Origin: CAWGGS01 sp963822095
Lineage (GTDB): Bacteria > Desulfobacterota > Desulfobulbia > Desulfobulbales > Desulfocapsaceae
Reading direction: 5' to 3'
Length of the DNA stretch: 64,000 bases
Assembly (NCBI GenBank): GCA_963822095.1
Contig: CAWGGS010000088.1
Location: 22,128-86,127, forward strand
Shown: one piece after another, positions 61,875 through 64,000 of the stretch
How positions within the stretch are numbered: position 1 is the first letter of the stretch
Layout of the letters: every line of letters starts with the position of its first letter
Program-made: the position numbers and the translations under genes
Notes under the pieces: model-generated
Seen by the model: the letters and a program-made list of their open reading frames with translations, nothing else
Databases searched by the model: none
What the model was told of the DNA's origin: nothing

Positions 61875-62393
61875 TCAACCATCCCTTAATTGTGATGTAT
61901 ATGAGATTGAAAATGTAGGTGGATTGACCAGAGATTGATATACAACACAATAACGTTCTGTAAGCTTTATCAAGGTTGAAAGTTGTTCGGGTGTCGCATC
62001 GCTGTCCAAATCGAATTTGAGACGGATATTTTGAAAGCCCACAGGAGTTGTTTTATCAACCGCCAGTGTCCCTCGAAAATCCAGATCGCCTTCTGCACTT
62101 ACGGTAGCATTGTGCAATTTAACGCCGATTGCTGTCGATACAGCCCTCAAGGTCACACCAGCACAGGCAACAAGGGCCTCTAATAACATATCACCCGAAC
62201 AAGCCGAGAGTCCATCACCTCCCGTGGCTGGGTGCAGGCCTGCTTCAACCAGCGCTTTTCCTGTTTCGATGTTGCAAGTGAGACCTTCCCCAATTTTCGC
62301 TCTAGCTCTTAGTGTAACCATTGCTGATTGTGGCTGATCTTTATATTTTTGTTTCAAGGGAGCTTGGAGTTCTTTAAGTTCTTGTGCGTCCAT
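61875..62393 (-). CDS. OsmC-family protein
   Basis: The 172-residue protein contains the OsmC core (GGDGLSACSGDMLLEALVAC AGVTLRAV split around the central helix) with a Cys pair in the position of the peroxidatic and resolving Cys (SACSGD and VACAGV). It probably reduces organic hydroperoxides or binds thiols. A basic N-terminal extension (LKELQAPLKQKYKDQ) precedes the domain. Confidence 0.85.
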   Translation of the reverse strand: MDAQELKELQAPLKQKYKDQPQSAMVTLRARAKIGEGLTCNIETGKALVEAGLHPATGGDGLSACSGDMLLEALVACAGVTLRAVSTAIGVKLHNATVSAEGDLDFRGTLAVDKTTPVGFQNIRLKFDLDSDATPEQLSTLIKLTERYCVVYQSLVNPPTFSISYTSQLRDG

Positions 62394-62965
62394 TATTTAT
62401 CTCCACCAACAAAAGATGTTATTCTATTACGGCTCCAGCGGAAAAAATCCCAAAGCTACAATAGTGATTAATCTGCAATTAGCCGTATCTGCAGAATATT
62501 TTCTTATGATTCTATTGGATTCCAAGAAACTGGAACAATAGCATCTATTGCTACATGCTATAATCACACATTCTCAAGAAGGATAGGTACTCAGAAAAGA
62601 TGTTAAGATTTGGAGATATATATTCATTAAATATTTGCCTCAAAAAAGTCGAGAGGTTTCAAAACAATCGTGAGTTATTGATGGTCAGGAAAAACTCCAG
62701 CCAGAAGTGTTGGACATTCACTTTATATTGCCAAGCCAAACATCATAAAAATAGGTTTTTACCACAAGTTGATACTGCTACTGTATCAAGGAAGTTATGC
62801 TTTCCCAAATACCTAACAACAAAAAAGGAATTTGAGAGTAAAGCTTATCCTGACACCTTCATCTCAGTCATGAGAAGGCTGCGGTGGTCCCGATGTGTTG
62901 GACAGTTTTCCAGTGTCGTTAAGCTCTATTCGGTTTAGCTGTTTCTTTCCTTTTGTCTGATTTTC
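62394..62965. other. AT-rich spacer before insertion sequence
   Basis: A 112-codon frame at 62600-62938 has no recognisable product. TGTTGGACAGTTTTCC near 62898 could be the end of the insertion sequence, but the opposite end is outside the window, so the boundary is not settled. Confidence 0.35.
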
Positions 62966-63014
62966 AACCGGGTCAACGGAAGGAGCCCGTAGGGCGACTG
63001 GAGTTGACCCGGTT
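62966..63014. terminator. Hairpin downstream of transposase
   Basis: AACCGGGTCAAC (62966-62977) is repeated inverted at 63003-63014 without mismatch. It lies just after the transposase stop and may block transcription leaving or entering the element. Confidence 0.5.
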
Positions 63015-63022
63015 GGCGTCCC

Positions 63023-63850
63023 TCAGGCCGCCTGTTTCATTCGATCTTTGAAATAACATTTGTCGGGAGTCATCCTGTTCAATGACTGGTGCTTACGTTC
63101 CCGATTATAGTATTCAAACCAACTTCTCAAGCCTTTTTTCAACTCAAGGCCGTTTGCAAACGAATGGAGATGAAGATAATGATACTTCACCGTCCACCAA
63201 AGACGTTCAATGAAAATGTTGTCCATGCAACGGCCACGGCCGTCCATGCTGATTCTTATTCGATTGGATTTCAAAACGCTTGTGAATGCCTCGCTGGTAA
63301 ACTGGCTGCCCTGGTCGGTATTGAATATCTCGGGACATCCATAACATGCAATCGCCTCCTCTAGGGCGGATACGCAAAAATCGACATCAAGTGTGTTCGA
63401 TATGCGCCAGGAAAGTACCTTCCGGCTATGCCAATCCATGACCGCCACCAGGTACATAAACCCGTGTCTGAGGGGAATGTACGTGATATCGGAGCACCAA
63501 ACCATGTCCGGACGGTTGATGTCCAATCCCTTCAGCAAATAAGGATAAATCCGGTGGCCCGGATGTGGCTTGCTGGTCTTTGGCTTAGGGTAGATCGCCT
63601 CAAGACCCATCAACCGCATGAGCCGCTGGACCCGTTTACGACCTATGGAATATCCTTGGTCGGTTAAGTGATCCTGCATGGAACGACTGCCGTAAACCGG
63701 CGTTTTCATGTATTGCTTATCAATCAGCTTCATCAGTTCAAGATTCTCCATCCGTATCGGTTGAGGCTTGTAATACACGGATGATCGGTTGACGCCAAGT
63801 AACTGGCATCGGCGCTTTAGGCTCAGTCCCGGATGCTCTTTTTCAAGCAT
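63023..63850 (-). CDS. IS3-family transposase OrfB (integrase core)
   Basis: The 275-residue frame has the IS3 OrfB HTH_21 region (EHPGLSLKRRCQLLGVNRSS) and an rve DDE core: Asp in VWCSDITYI, Asp in FNTDQGSQFTS, Glu in DNIFIERLWW, then the ending YYNRERKHQSLNRMTP. It appears intact. The same frame is open upstream to the slippery run at 63892-63898, so it is probably made as an OrfAB fusion by a -1 ribosomal frameshift. Confidence 0.93.
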   Translation of the reverse strand: MLEKEHPGLSLKRRCQLLGVNRSSVYYKPQPIRMENLELMKLIDKQYMKTPVYGSRSMQDHLTDQGYSIGRKRVQRLMRLMGLEAIYPKPKTSKPHPGHRIYPYLLKGLDINRPDMVWCSDITYIPLRHGFMYLVAVMDWHSRKVLSWRISNTLDVDFCVSALEEAIACYGCPEIFNTDQGSQFTSEAFTSVLKSNRIRISMDGRGRCMDNIFIERLWWTVKYHYLHLHSFANGLELKKGLRSWFEYYNRERKHQSLNRMTPDKCYFKDRMKQAA

Positions 63851-63870
63851 CTGTTTGCGCGGTTTCCGGT

Positions 63871-64000
63871 CTAACGACCGAGCCCTTTGGATAAAAAATC
63901 GTTTTCCACCTTCAATTGCCCGATCTGGCGGTAGAGCTCATCGACGGTGGCCTCATGCTGTTTTTTGCTTTTCTGGTCCTTGTCGAACATCTCGGCAGCC
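63871..64000 (-). CDS. IS3-family transposase OrfA, C-terminal part
   Basis: The visible 42 residues (TVDELYRQIGQLKVENDFLS then KGLGR stop) are the coiled-coil end of an IS3 OrfA. The start lies outside the window. T TTT TTA in its frame at 63892-63898 (reverse strand) is a classic slippery heptamer for -1 shifting into OrfB. Confidence 0.88.
   Translation of the reverse strand, partial: AAEMFDKDQKSKKQHEATVDELYRQIGQLKVENDFLSKGLGR

Larger units (their letters stand above)
63015..64000 (-). mobile_element. IS3-family insertion sequence, cut by the right window edge
   Basis: It carries the end of OrfA and all of OrfB of an IS3-type element. The element continues beyond the window; the left boundary lies somewhere between about 62898 and 63015. 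Inverted ends cannot be compared because the other end is missing. Confidence 0.85.

Noticed and set aside
62600..62938. Open frame of 112 codons beside the insertion sequence
   Set aside because: AT-rich, weak start context and no recognisable domain; may include the end of the insertion element.

Overview
The window looks like chromosome from an anaerobic Desulfobacterota bacterium, probably near Desulfobulbales; this is inferred from gene content only. Supporting features are a tungsten-type aldehyde:ferredoxin oxidoreductase, a large (about 1,060 residue) NAD-glutamate dehydrogenase, many two-component genes of deltaproteobacterial style, and several sigma-54 (-24/-12) promoters with matching enhancer-binding proteins. 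I saw no rRNA, tRNA or CRISPR array.

Region by region. 0-4 kb: a nested inverted repeat, a CitE/HpcH-type lyase, an unknown exported protein, a small blue-copper protein and an orphan GemA-like phage gene. 4-21 kb: a large signalling and transport locus. A near-consensus sigma-54 promoter precedes a response regulator with a cytidylate-kinase-like front end, a sensor kinase, a receiver, a TauE/SafE (TSUP) permease, a membrane protein, a PEP-synthase-like phosphotransferase and another receiver. These are followed by a convergent hexapeptide/CBS pair, then a second sigma-54 promoter and a tightly overlapping run of a sigma-54 activator, a NifX-like protein, a second sensor kinase paralogous to the first, a receiver and a degenerate kinase. 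21-27.5 kb: RND efflux pump and adaptor with a CusSR-like two-component pair. 27.7-35 kb: HU, thioesterases, a Cys-rich protein, an AT-rich two-gene cassette (methyltransferase plus DUF3883 nuclease-like protein) and a double-domain CDP-alcohol phosphatidyltransferase.

35-40 kb: two divergent toxin-antitoxin modules, an interspersed mobile-like repeat and a hybrid sensor kinase. 40-58 kb: the most coherent metabolic unit. gabT, an AOR-family oxidoreductase and gabD run leftward. A sensor kinase and NtrC-type regulator run rightward between them and a complete branched-chain-type amino-acid ABC transporter followed by NAD-glutamate dehydrogenase. Both flanking operons have sigma-54 promoter candidates, so the central kinase/activator pair probably induces import and catabolism of glutamate/GABA-like amino acids through succinic semialdehyde. 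58-64 kb: a PaiB-like flavoprotein, SelO, an OsmC-like protein and an IS3-family element running off the right edge.

Intergenic DNA is rich in inverted-repeat elements. At least four related copies share imperfect ends beginning GGTTCATCCG (1632, 3437, 12905, 36716), and unrelated palindromic elements lie at 440, 45528, 49351 and 49496. The best candidates for undescribed biology are the 4-21 kb signalling locus, the methyltransferase/DUF3883 cassette and the sigma-54-controlled GABA/AOR regulon.
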